A stretch of 6,500 bases of DNA from contig WTHH01000166.1 of the NCBI GenBank assembly GCA_011523195.1, forward strand, positions 1-6,500, given 5' to 3'. Source of the DNA: Verrucomicrobiales bacterium (GTDB lineage: Bacteria > Verrucomicrobiota > Verrucomicrobiia > Limisphaerales > UBA1096). Of this stretch, positions 1-6,312 are shown piece after piece. Each line of letters opens with the position of its first letter. Within the stretch, counting starts at the first letter, position 1. The position numbers and the translations under genes are program-made. The notes beneath the pieces were generated by a model, which searched no databases, was not told the DNA's origin, and saw only the letters and a program-made list of their open reading frames with translations.

Positions 1-198
1 CGTCAGGAGTTGGCAGTATTTCAAGATGCCTATGAGGAACAGAAGCAGTTGTTTGAAGAGGGGCGCGAAGACGCGTCCGGCTTTTTGTCCGTTGGTGAGC
101 GACCGGTACGTGAGGATCTAGATTCGATCGATCTTGCGGCGACAACCGTTGTTGTGCAGATGCTTTTTGCTTACGACGAGACGATCATGAAGCGTTGA
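1..198 (+). CDS. PSD1-type (DUF1549/DUF1553) protein, C-terminal end only
   Basis: The reading frame is open from the first base and ends at TGA (196-198), so only the last 65 residues of a larger protein are visible. The tail has the look of Planctomycete/Verrucomicrobia PSD1 proteins: a glutamine- and glutamate-rich helix, then FLSVGERPVREDLDSIDLAA, then a final segment ending MLFAYDETIMKR. In that family the ending is usually of the type 'LLSVGE...DESLDP.E.AA.T.VA..LLNLDE'. Full family members are large exported proteins with DUF1549 and DUF1553 domains, often with a cytochrome c-like part. Their biochemical role is not established. The next gene encodes a DUF1501 protein, the usual partner of PSD1 genes, which supports the call. 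The two are separated by 56 bp and were probably co-transcribed. The catalytic or haem-binding parts lie outside the window and cannot be judged. Confidence 0.75.
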   Translation, partial: RQELAVFQDAYEEQKQLFEEGREDASGFLSVGERPVREDLDSIDLAATTVVVQMLFAYDETIMKR

Positions 199-254
199 GT
201 GGCGTTCGTTGTTTTTTGAATTGAACTTTGTGTGTGTTGTTGGGGCGATCTGAA

Positions 255-1718
255 ATGGATCATCTGTTGGATAACGGTCAAACACGTCGTCACTGGTTGC
301 GGGCTGGTTCCTTTGGAATTGGTACACTTGCTGCCTCCGAATTGTTGTTCGGAGTTCAGTCGTCCGAAGGTAGTGAGGGCACCGAGGTGACGGCTGAGGG
401 AGCTAGTAAGACGCGTTTTTTGACCGGTTCGCCAAGAGCAAAGCGTGTGATTTGTCTATTCCAGGCGGGAGGTCCTTCGCAGCTTGAGACCTGGGATCAT
501 AAACCACTGCTAAATGAGCGACAGGGTGAGCAATTGCCTGATTCGGTACGTCAGGGACAAAGGTTGACCGGAATGTCAGGTAATCAGGCATCGTTGCCTC
601 TCGCAGGGTCTGCGTTCGGTTTTCAGCAACATGGGGAATCGGGTACTTGGGTAAGCGAACTGCTCCCACATCTCAGTAAGCAAGTAGATAAGCTTGCGGT
701 CATTCGTTCGATGCGGACCGAGGCAATCAACCATGACCCGGCCGCGATGATGTTCCAGACCGGCTCGGTGATTCCCGGGCGGCCAAGCATGGGCGCTTGG
801 GTTAGCTACGGCCTTGGCAGTGGCAACGCCAACCTTCCGTCATTCGTCGCACTGACTTCCAACGGACGCGGCAGAGCCGGCCAACCGCTGTACGACCGGC
901 TGTGGGGTTCGGGCTTTTTGCCGGGCCGGTTTCAGGGCGTGAAATTTCGCGGCCAGGGCGATCCGATCCTTGACCTGTACAACCCGGCCGGCGTCACCCG
1001 CAACCAGCGGCGGCGCATGCTCGATTCACTGAACAAGCTCAACCAACAGCAGGCCGACCGTTTCGACGATCCGGCCATCTCCACCCGCATCGCCCAGTAC
1101 GAACTGGCGTTCCGGATGCAGATGAGTGTGCCGGAACTCATCGACATCCAGCGGGAGCCAAAACACATTCTCGACGCCTACGGCCCCGACACCACCAAGG
1201 TGGGTACTTACGCGTACAACTGCCTGCTCGCGCGGCGACTGGCGGAACGCGGTGTGCGATTCATCCAGCTTTACCATCGTGGCTGGGACGCCCACGGCGA
1301 TGCGCCGAAGCAGGTTCGTCGCCAGTGCCTCGACACGGATCAACCCACCACCGCCCTGCTACAGGATCTCAAGCAGCGCGGCATGCTCGAGGACACGCTC
1401 GTCGTCTGGGGTGGCGAATTCGGCCGCACGGTCTATTGTCAGGGCAAACTCACAGACAAGGTTTACGGTCGAGACCATCACCCGAACTGTTTTGCCTACT
1501 GGCTGGCCGGCGGCGGTGTGCGCGGCGGCATCACCTACGGCGAGACGGATGACTACAGTGTCAACATCGCTGAGAAGCCGGTGCACGTCCATGATCTGCA
1601 GGCCACCATCCTGCACCAGCTCGGCATCCACCACGAACGCCTCACCTTCCGTCATCAGGGCCGCTACTATCGGCTCACAGACGTCCACGGCAAAGTGGTG
1701 CACGACGTGTTGACGTGA
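255..1718 (+). CDS. DUF1501 family protein, Tat-exported
   Basis: This is a 487-residue protein of the DUF1501 family (Pfam PF07394), which is distantly related to alkaline phosphatases and sulfatases. Its reaction is unknown. I chose the ATG at 255 because it places a twin-arginine signal directly at the N-terminus (T10-R11-R12, then a hydrophobic stretch to about residue 33). An in-frame TTG at 228 would add nine residues without support. Family signatures occur in order: AKRVICLFQAGGPSQLETWD at 62-81, AINHDPA at 157-163, GWDAHGD at 343-349, WGGEFGRT at 385-392, GRDHHPN at 405-411 and HVHDL at 444-448. The Asp, His and Glu residues in the last four blocks are where this clan usually binds metal, which I infer rather than see. 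Length is normal. It follows a PSD1 gene, its usual partner. The first ~155 codons are markedly less GC-rich than the rest (see findings). Confidence 0.93.
   Translation: MDHLLDNGQTRRHWLRAGSFGIGTLAASELLFGVQSSEGSEGTEVTAEGASKTRFLTGSPRAKRVICLFQAGGPSQLETWDHKPLLNERQGEQLPDSVRQGQRLTGMSGNQASLPLAGSAFGFQQHGESGTWVSELLPHLSKQVDKLAVIRSMRTEAINHDPAAMMFQTGSVIPGRPSMGAWVSYGLGSGNANLPSFVALTSNGRGRAGQPLYDRLWGSGFLPGRFQGVKFRGQGDPILDLYNPAGVTRNQRRRMLDSLNKLNQQQADRFDDPAISTRIAQYELAFRMQMSVPELIDIQREPKHILDAYGPDTTKVGTYAYNCLLARRLAERGVRFIQLYHRGWDAHGDAPKQVRRQCLDTDQPTTALLQDLKQRGMLEDTLVVWGGEFGRTVYCQGKLTDKVYGRDHHPNCFAYWLAGGGVRGGITYGETDDYSVNIAEKPVHVHDLQATILHQLGIHHERLTFRHQGRYYRLTDVHGKVVHDVLT
700..760. other. Base-composition breakpoint inside the DUF1501 gene
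   Basis: Counted by hand in 60-base blocks, GC is roughly 50-58% for most blocks up to 720. It jumps to about 63-67% in the four blocks from 721 to 960. Third-position GC is about 47% over the codons before the break and about 77-82% in samples after it. The change falls at the codons for the conserved AINHDPA motif. The reading frame and family motifs continue without interruption, so the protein itself is not broken. Recombination between related DUF1501 genes or an assembly join could both produce this. Confidence 0.6.
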
Positions 1719-1759
1719 TGGAATACGATCGTGCCGCCAAGTTTTCATCCAACAAACCA

Positions 1760-2665
1760 ATGACCTTGTTTCGATACACGCTCGTTTTGTTTTTCGCTTT
1801 CACAGCCACCGGGGCGGAGCAATTGAAGGTACTGAATTACAATGTGTTCAACAGCCATCGCCACGGCAAAAGCTACGAGGCCGCGGTGAAGTGGGTGAAC
1901 ACGGTGAAGCCGGACATTGCCGGTTGGCAGGAATTGGTCGGATGGAACGAGGCCAAACTGAAGAAATTGGCGAACGACTGGCATCATCCGCACGCGGCGG
2001 CACTGAAGAGTGGTGGGTACAACATCGGGCTGACGAGTCGCACACCGATCGAGGTTGTTGCGCGGCACCAAAAGGGATTCTGGCATGGGTATTTGCACTG
2101 CCGCACGGCGGGGTTGGATGTGATCGTGTGCCATCTTTGGCCGGGCGGGGTGCGTCAGCAGATGGGCGAGGCGAACCAGTTGCACGCCCTTGTCACCAGG
2201 CTGCACAAGGAGGGGCGCGAGGTGATATTGATGGGCGACTTCAACGCGCACGCGGCCAGCGACAAGGCGTGGCTGGACAAACAGCAACCGTTGCTGGAGC
2301 GACGTTCGTCGGGGGATGCGAAGAAACGCCCGGAGGACCGGTTTATAGTCAACGGCAAATACACATTCCCGATCATGAACCGGATTCTCGAGGCGCCGCT
2401 GCACGATGTGGTGCGGACAAAATTCGACATAAAACACCCGAAGCCTACTCACGCACAATGCCTGATGATCGCCTCATACCCCACTCGTGTGTTGGGACAT
2501 GTGAAGACTGTGGAGCTGCAGCGCGGGTTTCTGGAGCGAATCGATTTCATCCTCACAACTCCCGGCTTAGCCAAGCGCTGTATTTCGGCGGGAGTCGCCC
2601 GTGAGCCTGCGGTGCTGGAAACCATCAGTGACCACTATCCAGTGATCGCAGTTTTCAAAAATTGA
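1760..2665 (+). CDS. Exported endonuclease/exonuclease/phosphatase (EEP) family protein
   Basis: This is a 301-residue member of the EEP superfamily, metal-dependent phosphodiesterases and phosphatases with a DNase I-like fold. The core motifs are present in order: LNYNVFN at 25-31, WQEL at 56-59 with the metal-binding E58, GDFNA at 159-163, ERIDFIL at 259-265 and SDHYPV at 290-295, which holds the catalytic His292. All the expected catalytic positions look intact. I chose the ATG at 1760 because the N-terminus then forms a Sec signal peptide (hydrophobic residues 6-17, likely cleavage near TGA-E at 19/20). An ATG at 1718 overlaps the DUF1501 stop (TGATG) and would add 14 mostly polar residues; it could allow translational coupling. 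The substrate is unknown: extracellular nucleic acid, phospholipid or another phosphoester are all possible. It probably shares a transcript with the DUF1501 gene. Confidence 0.88.
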   Translation: MTLFRYTLVLFFAFTATGAEQLKVLNYNVFNSHRHGKSYEAAVKWVNTVKPDIAGWQELVGWNEAKLKKLANDWHHPHAAALKSGGYNIGLTSRTPIEVVARHQKGFWHGYLHCRTAGLDVIVCHLWPGGVRQQMGEANQLHALVTRLHKEGREVILMGDFNAHAASDKAWLDKQQPLLERRSSGDAKKRPEDRFIVNGKYTFPIMNRILEAPLHDVVRTKFDIKHPKPTHAQCLMIASYPTRVLGHVKTVELQRGFLERIDFILTTPGLAKRCISAGVAREPAVLETISDHYPVIAVFKN

Positions 2666-2699
2666 GCACACGCAATCGAACTAGCATCCTCGCGCTTAG

Positions 2700-3089
2700 G
2701 CTGTTTTTACTGGCGTTTGGTTCTGGCGCTACCACGGCCTGCCGATGCGGCCGACGTTGCGGCGGTTTTTGGCCAAGGAGGTTACACAGTTCCACCTGTG
2801 CCCGTTGAGCGTGGCGGAAATCACTTTCAAGTTGCAGCGCGGGCGACTGAAGGACGTGCCGGATCCGGCAACGTGGGTGCCTCATTCGTTAGAACATTTC
2901 GTGCTCGAAAATCCATCCGCCACCGCCGCCCAACAAGCCGGACAATGGAGTTGGGGCCACGGCGACTTGGTCGATCGCGTGCTCGCCGCCATCGCCAAGG
3001 AGCAGAACTTGCTACTTGTGCACACCGATACCGTTTTGAAAAAACTCACCGGGTTCCCGCAAAAATATTTCCCCAATGTCACGGAATGA
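2700..3089 (+). pseudogene. Remnant of a VapC-type PIN-domain toxin gene
   Basis: The frame ending at TGA 3087-3089 encodes most of a VapC-like PIN domain, a Mg-dependent RNase fold. Visible are TGVWFWRYHGLP at the front, LSVAEITFKLQRGRL with the conserved Glu, GHGDLVDRVLAAIA with conserved Asp, LLLVHTDTVLK with the last Asp, and the ending GFPQKYFPN. The start is damaged. An in-frame TAG sits at 2697-2699, the first plausible ATG is 2745, already inside the domain, and the first catalytic Asp that should precede TGVWFW is absent. In the neighbouring frame 2698-2708 reads RLFL, which would join to TGVWFW if about four bases, including an Asp codon, were restored at 2708/2709. No antitoxin gene is visible; the EEP gene ends 34 bp upstream. 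A short 114-residue product from ATG 2745 could be made but should lack nuclease activity. Family recognition is from motifs, not a search. Confidence 0.72.
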
Positions 3090-3147
3090 AAATAGCCGGA
3101 CGAGTTTGCGGTTTTTTCGACGAACGCCCGGTGTTAGGTTGACGCCG

Positions 3148-4692
3148 ATGAGGTACGTTTTCTTTTTCTTGCTGATCGCTTCCGGGGCATTGGCAGCAGA
3201 TCGTCCGAACATCCTGTTCCTGTTTTCTGACGACCACGCGATCAAGGCGATCTCGGCCTATGGTGGGCCGTTGGCCAAGGTGGCGCCGACGCCACACATC
3301 GACCGACTGGCCAAGGAAGGATCGGTATTTCTAAACTCATTCTGTGCGAACTCAATCTGTGGGCCATCGCGCGCAACGATCCTGACCGGCAAGCACAGCC
3401 ACAAAAATGGCTTCATGCGGAACGGGAACAAGTTTAACCCCGACCAATGGACGGTGGCCAAGGAGTTGCAAAAGGGCGGCTATCACACGGCGGTGATCGG
3501 CAAATGGCATCTGAACACCACGCCGCAGGGATTCGATTATTGGGAAGTGCTGCCCGGGCAGGGCAGCTATTACAATCCGGTATTCATCCAGCAGGACAAC
3601 TCACGTAAGCGCTTCGAGGGCTACGCGACCGACATCACCACCGACAAGGCGATCGCTTGGCTGGACAGCCGCAAGGGCGCCGACAATCAGAAGCCGTTTT
3701 TTCTGATGTGCCAACACAAGGCACCGCACCGCACATTTGCACCTGCGCTACGCCACCTGGGGGCGTTTGATGACGTTGAGATACCCGAGCCGGAGACACT
3801 GTTTGATGACTACAAAAATCGCAGTGCGACGCTGGCCGGCAACGAGATGGAGATCGACCGGCACTTCGACTGGGCGTACGACGCGAAGGTGCGCAAGGAC
3901 GAACGTGGCGATGTGAAGCTGCCCAAGCCGGATCGCTACGGCACACCGGAGTACAACCGCATGACGCCCGCGCAAAAGGCCAAGTGGGACTCGCACTTCG
4001 GCCCGCGCAACAAGGCGTTTCTTGCGGAATTCGCCGGCGGCAAAATGAGCCACAAGGACTTGGTACGCTGGAAGTATCGTCGCTACATGCGCAACTACCT
4101 CGGCACGGTAAAGGCCGTGGACGAAAGCGTCGGCCGTATGCTGAAGTACCTCGATGACAACGGCCTCGCGAAAAACACAATCGTCATTTACTCGTCAGAT
4201 CAGGGCTTTTTCCTTGGCGAACATGGCTGGTACGACAAGCGCTGGATGTTCGAGGAATCCTTCCGTATGCCCTTCCTCGTCCGCTGGCCCGGAGTCATTC
4301 AGCCCGGCTCCAAGCCGAAGCAGTTGATCCAGAATATCGACTACGCCCCGACGTTTCTTGAGGCGGCCGGGCTCGAGACTCCCGCCGAGGTGCAGGGCCG
4401 ATCACTGTTGACACTCTTCAAGGGCAACAGCAGTGGCTGGCGAAAATCGCTCTACTATTCCTATTACGAGTTCGGCGAACACCGCGTGCCTCGACACTTT
4501 GGCGTACGCACGGCGCGGCACAAACTAATGTACTTCCCCAAGGATGATGAGTGGAACCTGTTCGATCTTAAGACCGACCCGCACGAAATGAAAAGCGTCC
4601 ACGCCGATCCGGCCTACGCCAAAACACGCAACCGATTAACGCGGGAGTTTCATCGTCTGCGCGAACAGTTCGATGCGCCGACGATTGAGTAA
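3148..4692 (+). CDS. Exported type I (formylglycine) sulfatase
   Basis: This is a 514-residue arylsulfatase-family enzyme that hydrolyses sulfate esters or sulfamates, probably on polysaccharide-derived substrates in the periplasm or outside the cell. I chose ATG 3148 because it begins a clean Sec signal peptide (hydrophobic 4-16, cleavage near ALA-A). The longer frame from GTG 3076 overlaps the vapC remnant and would bury that signal. Metal-binding D28-D29 lie in NILFLFSDDH. The CGPSR motif at 71-75 has Cys71 as the residue converted to formylglycine, so activity needs a maturation enzyme not present here. The C-terminal half has SSDQGFFLGEHGW with D351-Q352 as metal ligands, H359, and K364. 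The last ~100 residues, ending in the WNLFDLKTDPHE-type block, resemble the C-terminal domain DUF4976. Overall form fits heparan-type N- or 6-sulfatase relatives, but the substrate cannot be read from sequence. It is the last gene of the plus-strand block. Confidence 0.95.
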   Translation: MRYVFFFLLIASGALAADRPNILFLFSDDHAIKAISAYGGPLAKVAPTPHIDRLAKEGSVFLNSFCANSICGPSRATILTGKHSHKNGFMRNGNKFNPDQWTVAKELQKGGYHTAVIGKWHLNTTPQGFDYWEVLPGQGSYYNPVFIQQDNSRKRFEGYATDITTDKAIAWLDSRKGADNQKPFFLMCQHKAPHRTFAPALRHLGAFDDVEIPEPETLFDDYKNRSATLAGNEMEIDRHFDWAYDAKVRKDERGDVKLPKPDRYGTPEYNRMTPAQKAKWDSHFGPRNKAFLAEFAGGKMSHKDLVRWKYRRYMRNYLGTVKAVDESVGRMLKYLDDNGLAKNTIVIYSSDQGFFLGEHGWYDKRWMFEESFRMPFLVRWPGVIQPGSKPKQLIQNIDYAPTFLEAAGLETPAEVQGRSLLTLFKGNSSGWRKSLYYSYYEFGEHRVPRHFGVRTARHKLMYFPKDDEWNLFDLKTDPHEMKSVHADPAYAKTRNRLTREFHRLREQFDAPTIE

Positions 4693-4701
4693 AACGGAAT
4701 G

Positions 4702-4727
4702 CGCTTGGCCAAGCGCTTGGCCAAGCG
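4702..4727. repeat. 26-bp perfect palindrome, double CGCTTGGCCAAGCG unit
   Basis: Two copies of the 12-bp unit CGCTTGGCCAAG lie head to tail and close with CG. Each 14-bp copy is its own reverse complement, and so is the 26-bp whole (centre 4714/4715). In RNA it could fold into an 11-bp stem with a GCGC loop from either strand. It fills most of the 41-bp gap between the convergent sulfatase and LolA-like genes, a place where a two-way terminator would be expected. There is no U-tract after it on the plus strand. On the minus strand TTTT follows about six to seven bases later (positions 4691-4694 read in reverse). Termination is therefore possible but not shown. The same 14-bp unit recurs at 5529-5542. 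Confidence 0.85.
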
Positions 4728-4733
4728 GAAAGA

Positions 4734-5573
4734 TCACGACTCCGGTTCCTCGCGCTCGGTGCGCTCAAAGTCGGTGGAGAGGCTCTCCATCCGGAACTGA
4801 TACGTTTTCCACGCAACGCGGACGTCGAAGTGGGCGTTCACTTTTTCGTCGACCCATGTGTCTTTGGCCAGGCGCTTTTGCGTGACGCCGATGTTGATGG
4901 TCTTAATGGCACCGGCCAAGCCTCCCAAAAAATTCACCGGCTTGAGCAGCTTGGTGCTGAGTTGCGAAATTTGAAACTCCTCCCGGTCGATCCAAACCCT
5001 GGTTTCTAACTGATCCATGATCCGGTTCACCATTCGGCTCTCGTGTTTGTGTTTCGGGTTGGGCTTGAGGTCGATCACAAAGGCATCCCGACCGTTCACC
5101 TTTTCTATGCCGACGAGCTTGGGTGTAAACTTTTCCTCAAACAGATCGACGTTGCGCGTGAGGAGATTTTCATTCTGTTTTTTTGGGTCACCCTCCTTGC
5201 GCTTGTTCAGGTATCGCCGCTGACGCTCCTGATGTTTTTTGTACTCACGATACCGTTCGCGTTTCGACGCCGGGCGGCCGTTGACCTTGCGCAGTTTTTG
5301 ATCACGATCATCGGTGTAGGCACGATAAGTTTTGCTGTTTTTCTCGACGACATTGCCCTTGGCATCAAGTTCGTCGAACGACGCCTTGCGGTAAAATTTG
5401 AACACCTCGTCGCCCTGCCCCGTGCGCTTGGAGGCTTCGTGCGTGCGCTCGATGATCTGTTCCCCCGTCAGGCCGTCGGTTTTTTCCGCAGCAATTCCCG
5501 ACTGGCCAAGCAGGGCGTAGGCAAACAGCGCTTGGCCAAGCGCGGTAACCGATAGTTTGATTTTCGATCGCAT
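4734..5573 (-). CDS. LolA-like periplasmic protein (outer membrane lipoprotein-sorting type)
   Basis: This is a 279-residue protein. The first 29 residues form a Sec signal peptide ending SGIAA-E. The mature part resembles the LolA/LppX-fold proteins annotated as outer membrane lipoprotein-sorting proteins, which bind lipid or lipoprotein in a half-barrel. The best matching block is 154-240: VGIEKVNGRDAFVIDLKPNP, then a basic stretch, LETRVWIDREEFQISQL, LLKPVNFLGGLAGAIKTINI. This matches the pattern 'G.E.VDGR.AWVI...P.P ... G..WID......' of that group. A long charged segment at about 100-136 is very rich in Lys, Arg, Glu and Gln. It looks helical and may be a lineage-specific insert. ATG 5573 starts 4 bp after the dioxygenase stop, so the two are probably one operon; an alternative TTG at 5585 overlaps the upstream gene. 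No strong Shine-Dalgarno is seen. The signal-peptide region contains a palindrome copy. Function is inferred from fold-level resemblance only. Confidence 0.7.
   Translation of the reverse strand: MRSKIKLSVTALGQALFAYALLGQSGIAAEKTDGLTGEQIIERTHEASKRTGQGDEVFKFYRKASFDELDAKGNVVEKNSKTYRAYTDDRDQKLRKVNGRPASKRERYREYKKHQERQRRYLNKRKEGDPKKQNENLLTRNVDLFEEKFTPKLVGIEKVNGRDAFVIDLKPNPKHKHESRMVNRIMDQLETRVWIDREEFQISQLSTKLLKPVNFLGGLAGAIKTINIGVTQKRLAKDTWVDEKVNAHFDVRVAWKTYQFRMESLSTDFERTEREEPES
5528..5543. repeat. 16-bp palindrome containing CGCTTGGCCAAGCG, inside a coding region
   Basis: GCGCTTGGCCAAGCGC is a perfect palindrome and contains the same 14-bp unit found twice at 4702-4727. It lies 31-46 bases into the LolA-like gene and encodes ALGQAL in its signal peptide. 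A degenerate second copy follows a little later in the same gene (GCTTGGCCAG on the minus strand, encoding LLGQS). A related 14-bp palindrome, GACTTGGCCAAGTC, lies at 5666-5679 inside the dioxygenase gene. Confidence 0.8.
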
Positions 5574-5577
5574 TCGG

Positions 5578-6273
5578 TCAGGCAACGGCGTTGATCACGA
5601 TATCAAACCGACCAACTGTGGTGTCCTTCTCCAGACCTTTTTTCTGGCCGAAACCATCGGCGATGGACTTGGCCAAGTCGGAACCAATCTGTGCGGCCGG
5701 CTTGAAGTCGACCGTCACGCTTGGTCGATCCTTCTTAGGTATGTTGTTGTAGATGCCGTCCTTCGCATTGAGCGGGTCGCCGGCGAAATAAAGTTGCGTG
5801 GTCAGGTCTTCGAACCCGCGTCGGTAGACCTTGTAGTGGATGTGCGGCGGTCGCTGCCAATTCTCGCGCACCCCGTAGGCGGCCGGCTTGATGGTCTTGA
5901 AGGTGTAATGCCCTTTTTTGTCGGTGACGCAGCGGCCGAAAAACTGAAAGTTCACATCCCGGTCGGCCTGACGCGGATCACCTGCGTGGTTGTAGATGCC
6001 ATTGTTGTCCGTCTGCCAAATCTCCACCACGGCGCGTTCCACCGGTTTGCCTTCCTTGTCGTACACCGTGCCATGCACGTAGATGAATTTGCCGGCCGGT
6101 TTTTTCTTTGCGCCCTGTACCCGGGTGAGGTCGTTATCCATGTCCGGATAAAACGGTCCCTCGGTTTGCGCCGGGGTGACAGACTTGGCCGCTTGCGCCT
6201 CACTCGTTGCAGCCGTACCGGCGACCAGAAATGATCCGGCAAGGGCTTCGCGTCGTGTGAACTTCTTTTTCAT
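5578..6273 (-). CDS. Tat-exported intradiol ring-cleavage dioxygenase
   Basis: This is a 231-residue protein of the protocatechuate 3,4-dioxygenase/catechol 1,2-dioxygenase superfamily, non-haem Fe(III) enzymes that open catechol rings between the two hydroxyls. ATG 6273 gives a clear twin-arginine signal: FTRREALAG at 5-13 with R7-R8, a hydrophobic stretch to about 22, and cleavage likely near AQA-A at 28/29. Then come TEGPFYP at 37-43, VVEIWQTDNNGIYNH at 82-96, GRCVTDKKGHYTFKTIKP at 113-130, PAAYG at 130-134 and QRPPHIHYKV at 140-149. By comparison with protocatechuate 3,4-dioxygenase the iron ligands are Tyr94, Tyr133, His144 and His146, and Arg141 matches the conserved arginine before the HxH pair. 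The loop between the second Tyr and HxH is two residues shorter than in the classical beta subunit. Export before folding cofactor-loaded fits Tat use. It acts outside the cytoplasm, so the aromatic substrate is unlikely to be the usual cytoplasmic one; it remains unknown. Confidence 0.92.
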   Translation of the reverse strand: MKKKFTRREALAGSFLVAGTAATSEAQAAKSVTPAQTEGPFYPDMDNDLTRVQGAKKKPAGKFIYVHGTVYDKEGKPVERAVVEIWQTDNNGIYNHAGDPRQADRDVNFQFFGRCVTDKKGHYTFKTIKPAAYGVRENWQRPPHIHYKVYRRGFEDLTTQLYFAGDPLNAKDGIYNNIPKKDRPSVTVDFKPAAQIGSDLAKSIADGFGQKKGLEKDTTVGRFDIVINAVA

Positions 6274-6312
6274 TACAGCAATATTGTTGATACCCCGGCC
6301 GGGCGTGGTGGG

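Noticed and set aside
228..254. TTG start at 228 for the DUF1501 gene
   Set aside because: It adds nine residues ahead of the twin-arginine signal; ATG 255 puts the signal at the normal place and DUF1501 proteins usually start that way.
1126..1713. A 195-residue plus-strand frame inside the DUF1501 gene
   Set aside because: It is dominated by Ser, Thr, Arg and Ala, typical of an out-of-frame reading; the DUF1501 frame has continuous family motifs.
2717..3142. A 141-residue plus-strand frame overlapping the vapC remnant
   Set aside because: Its product is rich in Arg, Ala and Gly with no family resemblance, whereas the other frame shows clear PIN-domain motifs over the same bases.
3139..3144. 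TTGACG resembling a -35 promoter box before the sulfatase
   Set aside because: It lies only 4 bases before the ATG, so any matching -10 box would be inside the gene.
3076..3147. GTG start at 3076 for the sulfatase
   Set aside because: It overlaps the vapC remnant and places 24 polar, arginine-rich residues before a well-formed Sec signal peptide that begins at ATG 3148.
5043..5555. A 170-residue plus-strand open frame with hydrophobic stretches opposite the LolA-like gene
   Set aside because: The hydrophobic look arises from reading a Lys/Glu-rich gene in antisense; no start signal or family motif supports it.
5557..6234. A 225-residue plus-strand open frame opposite the dioxygenase
   Set aside because: It is the antisense shadow of a GC-rich gene; the minus strand carries the iron ligands and the Tat signal.
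6282..6289. CAATATTG palindrome (minus-strand reading) between the unrecognised gene and the dioxygenase
   Set aside because: Eight bases of AT-rich symmetry are expected by chance and no second copy or operator context was seen.
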